Below are positions 5,313 to 6,726 of a stretch of DNA of 6,726 nucleotides, piece after piece (position 1 is the stretch's first letter; every line of letters begins with the position of its first letter). Where the stretch lies: contig JAOZSP010000088.1 in assembly GCA_029939615.1 (NCBI GenBank), positions 1 to 6,726 on the forward strand. The letters are read 5' to 3'. The notes beneath the pieces were generated by a model. That model saw only the letters and a list, made by a program, of their open reading frames with translations, was not told the origin of the DNA and searched no databases. Origin of the DNA: Candidatus Izemoplasma sp. GTDB taxonomy: Bacteria; Bacillota_I; Bacilli_A; Izemoplasmatales; Izemoplasmataceae. A program made the translations under genes and the position numbers.

Positions 5313-6539
5313 TCACCCGTTCAATTTATTTTTCTTTTCTGATTCTCCGAATTTACTCATTACTTTTGTGTAAAAATATTCAATCCCATATTTATAGTGA
5401 TATTTTTCCCATTTTATTAGTACAAATCCCCAAAAAAGAGATAATATTAATCCAATTCCTACAGATACAGGAATATTTAAGTAGATATCATTCTTAAATA
5501 ATTCTATCATTCTAAGAATAATCGATGAAAATACTTGCTCTATAAAGAAAATACTTAACCCAGCAATACCAAACCGATATAAGAATTTAGAAACAAAATT
5601 CATTTTCACTTCTTTTTTTCCTAAATCATAAATCGACAAAAAAACACCAATCATTATTTTAAATAGTCCAATTTGTGTAACCATAATCGCAAACCATTTT
5701 AGATCAATAGATCTTTCCAACATTGTATCTTCCGTATTTAAATACATGAATATCCCTAAAAGAAAGAACATAACACCACTTGAATATATATATAACTTAA
5801 TTCTTTTTACACTACTATTCTTAAGTAGTGTAGCTATCCAAGCACCATATAATGCAAACGATAAAAACGGCAATATTGGATTATTTTTATTCACTAGCCA
5901 GTTAAGAATCAAAACTACAAAATATCTTCCATCATCAACCGCATCTAAGTAAATATCATATAAAGGAATACGGAATAAAGAAACCGCTAAAACGAATACT
6001 GCTGCTAAATAGAAATATAATGATTTACTTTTTTTAAAATTAATAAATTTATATCCTACTAAAGTAATTAAACTTAACAATACAATATTCATCCCTATCA
6101 TAACTAAACTATCTATATATAGTATTCTTTCTAGACTTGGTAAAATGAATCTACCATTTCTTATTAATTCAACTAATAATGAATTATCATACGACCTTGT
6201 CTCAAACTTAATAAGTCCAGGACCTGTAAACAAGAAGTATAGATAAGCTATAAGTAAGATATAAGAAGTAGCTACTAAAGAATACTTAAGAACGTCCTTA
6301 TAAGAATACTTCTTCTCTTCTACTTTTCTAAATGTTTGGATGGTATGTACTAACCCACTAATCATAGCGAACAACCCAGCAAACATTAATAAAAATCCAA
6401 TTAATGTAATTATTAGTGGGGGATTATCTAAATCCAAATCAAAAATACCACTAAAAAAGTAAAACCCAGTATGTAAAATTAAAACACTAAATATTCCTAA
6501 TCCCCTTAAAATATCTAGTCCTAAATAATTCTTTTTCAA
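5313..6539 (-). CDS. Polytopic membrane acyltransferase (AT3 / HGSNAT-like superfamily)
   Basis: The 408-residue protein has about ten hydrophobic segments spread over its length. Its start, KKNYLGLDILRGLGIFSVLILH, carries an R-X10-H motif (Arg12, His23), the hallmark of acyltransferase-3 enzymes, in the first helix. NPILPFLSFALYGAW (220-234) and RFGIAGLSIFFIEQVF (322-337) resemble conserved helices of the heparan-alpha-glucosaminide acetyltransferase/DUF418 branch. Such proteins move acyl groups across or along the membrane to sugars, lipids or peptides. TTG 6539 is preferred as the start because GGAG (6548-6551) lies 8 nt upstream; the in-frame GTG at 6548 overlaps that GGAG and could not use it. 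The gene is first in an operon with the adenylating enzyme, which suggests that enzyme supplies or attaches the acyl group. The acceptor is unknown. The C-terminal tail is charged and probably cytoplasmic. Confidence 0.82.
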   Translation of the reverse strand: MKKNYLGLDILRGLGIFSVLILHTGFYFFSGIFDLDLDNPPLIITLIGFLLMFAGLFAMISGLVHTIQTFRKVEEKKYSYKDVLKYSLVATSYILLIAYLYFLFTGPGLIKFETRSYDNSLLVELIRNGRFILPSLERILYIDSLVMIGMNIVLLSLITLVGYKFINFKKSKSLYFYLAAVFVLAVSLFRIPLYDIYLDAVDDGRYFVVLILNWLVNKNNPILPFLSFALYGAWIATLLKNSSVKRIKLYIYSSGVMFFLLGIFMYLNTEDTMLERSIDLKWFAIMVTQIGLFKIMIGVFLSIYDLGKKEVKMNFVSKFLYRFGIAGLSIFFIEQVFSSIILRMIELFKNDIYLNIPVSVGIGLILSLFWGFVLIKWEKYHYKYGIEYFYTKVMSKFGESEKKNKLNG

Positions 6540-6547
6540 TATGATCA

Positions 6548-6551
6548 CTCC
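6548..6551 (-). promoter_or_regulatory. Ribosome-binding site that decides a TTG start for the acyltransferase gene
   Basis: GGAG on the minus strand (within GGAGTGATC) lies 8 nt before TTG 6539-6537. The alternative GTG at 6548-6546 overlaps it by one base and has no other site upstream. The TTG start also places the R-X10-H helix at the very N terminus, as is usual in the family. Confidence 0.65.
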
Positions 6552-6567
6552 AGTCTATTATTATTCA

Positions 6568-6576
6568 ATTATAACA
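6568..6576 (-). promoter_or_regulatory. Extended -10 promoter for the acyltransferase-adenylating enzyme operon
   Basis: On the minus strand TGTTATAAT (6576-6568) is a perfect extended -10 element (TGnTATAAT). No good -35 hexamer lies 16-18 bp upstream, which extended -10 promoters tolerate. Transcription would begin near 6561, about 20 nt before the TTG start. It is the only convincing promoter between the terminator at 6609-6632 and the gene. Confidence 0.6.
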
Positions 6577-6608
6577 TAATTATTATTAATCTAATGTCAT
6601 TCAAAAAA

Positions 6609-6632
6609 AGCAAGGTGCAATTGCACCTTGCT
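6609..6632 (-). terminator. Perfect hairpin terminator for leftward transcription entering from the right edge
   Basis: AGCAAGGTGCAA (6609-6620) is followed directly by its exact reverse complement (6621-6632), giving a stem of about 10 bp with an AATT loop. On the minus strand it is followed at once by a seven-T run (complement of 6603-6609), the standard intrinsic-terminator pattern. On the plus strand a seven-T run (6639-6645) begins 6 nt after the stem, so weaker rightward function is possible. It insulates the acyltransferase operon from an upstream minus-strand gene beyond the window. Confidence 0.85.
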
Positions 6633-6677
6633 CTGAAATTTTTTTGTAATCTTTTTTAAACTATAATTTATTATAAA

Positions 6678-6726
6678 TGTCAATATAAGAATTACCAAAA
6701 TGGGTGATATAAGAATGACCAAAAGT
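6678..6726. mobile_element. Possible terminus of an IS21-like insertion sequence (tentative)
   Basis: From 6678 the plus strand begins TGTCAATATAAG and then carries two internal direct repeats. On the minus strand this edge ends in TTGACA, i.e. the ...CA terminus and outward -35-like hexamer described for IS21-family ends, which also carry multiple internal repeats. No transposase is visible because the window ends. The alternative is a coding region: the minus strand is open across this stretch to a TAG at 6663-6661. Confidence 0.3.
6683..6724. repeat. Two 18-bp direct repeats with a 24-bp period
   Basis: ATATAAGAATTACCAAAA (6683-6700) and ATATAAGAATGACCAAAA (6707-6724) differ at one base and are separated by TGGGTG. 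The series may continue past the right edge. Read on the minus strand in the open frame, the period equals eight residues (FGHSYITH, then FGNSYIDI). Confidence 0.9.

Noticed and set aside
5808..5832. Perfect 9-bp inverted repeat (TACACTACT / AGTAGTGTA, 7-nt loop)
   Set aside because: It lies inside the acyltransferase coding sequence, has no T-run, and one such repeat is within what chance allows in AT-rich DNA of this length.
5213..5952. Plus-strand open frames of 68 and 94 codons opposite the minus-strand operon
   Set aside because: They have no convincing ribosome sites, their residue composition is biased as expected of antisense reading, and they lie opposite well-supported genes.
6590..6600. 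TGTCAT half-site upstream of the acyltransferase promoter as a TetR target
   Set aside because: Only one degenerate half is present with no matching arm, so control of the minus-strand operon by this TetR is unsupported.

Overview
The window is AT-rich, low-GC bacterial DNA that uses the standard stop codons: TGA ends the acyltransferase gene, and tryptophan is read from TGG. Shine-Dalgarno sequences are strong, and the gene repertoire (electron-transfer flavoprotein, TetR-controlled ABC-2 exporter, CapK/F390-type adenylating enzyme) fits a Bacillota or a Mollicutes-like relative that has not reassigned TGA. This placement comes from composition and family resemblance only.

Layout from left to right. 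(1) Positions 1-544, minus strand: the N-terminal 181 codons of an EtfB-type electron-transfer flavoprotein beta subunit, running off the left edge. (2) Positions 545-764: a divergent regulatory gap. Its right half holds a textbook promoter (TTGACA, 17 bp, TAGAAT) bracketed by two copies of an 18-bp operator-like palindrome, TGTGACA-N4-TGTCAYA. (3) Positions 765-3920, plus strand: a compact five-gene operon of TetR-family regulator, ABC ATPase, two six-helix ABC-2 permeases and a 66-residue two-helix membrane protein. The genes overlap or are separated by at most 12 nt, and a strong hairpin terminator at 3931-3956 closes the operon. (4) Positions 3965-6539, minus strand: a converging two-gene operon of a polytopic membrane acyltransferase with an R-X10-H motif followed by an F390-synthetase-like adenylate-forming enzyme. 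The genes are 4 nt apart, with the second gene's ribosome site lying over the end of the first. (5) Positions 6540-6726: a leader with an extended -10 promoter for that operon, a perfect hairpin terminator for leftward transcription arriving from beyond the right edge, and two 18-bp direct repeats 24 bp apart. These repeats may be the end of an IS21-like element or the C-terminal end of a repetitive protein.

How the genes probably work together. The TetR protein likely represses its own promoter, and with it a heteromeric exporter (one ATPase and two different permeases) plus a small membrane companion; an unknown ligand would relieve repression. The minus-strand pair looks like a minimal acyl-modification module. 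The cytoplasmic enzyme would activate a carboxylic acid as an acyl-adenylate or thioester, and the membrane protein would move an acyl group onto a lipid, glycan or peptide at the membrane. No substrate can be named from the sequence. Nothing here is clearly a wholly new system. The least described parts are the small two-helix protein, the acyl module, the twin-operator promoter with its awkward regulator start, and the repeats at the right edge.
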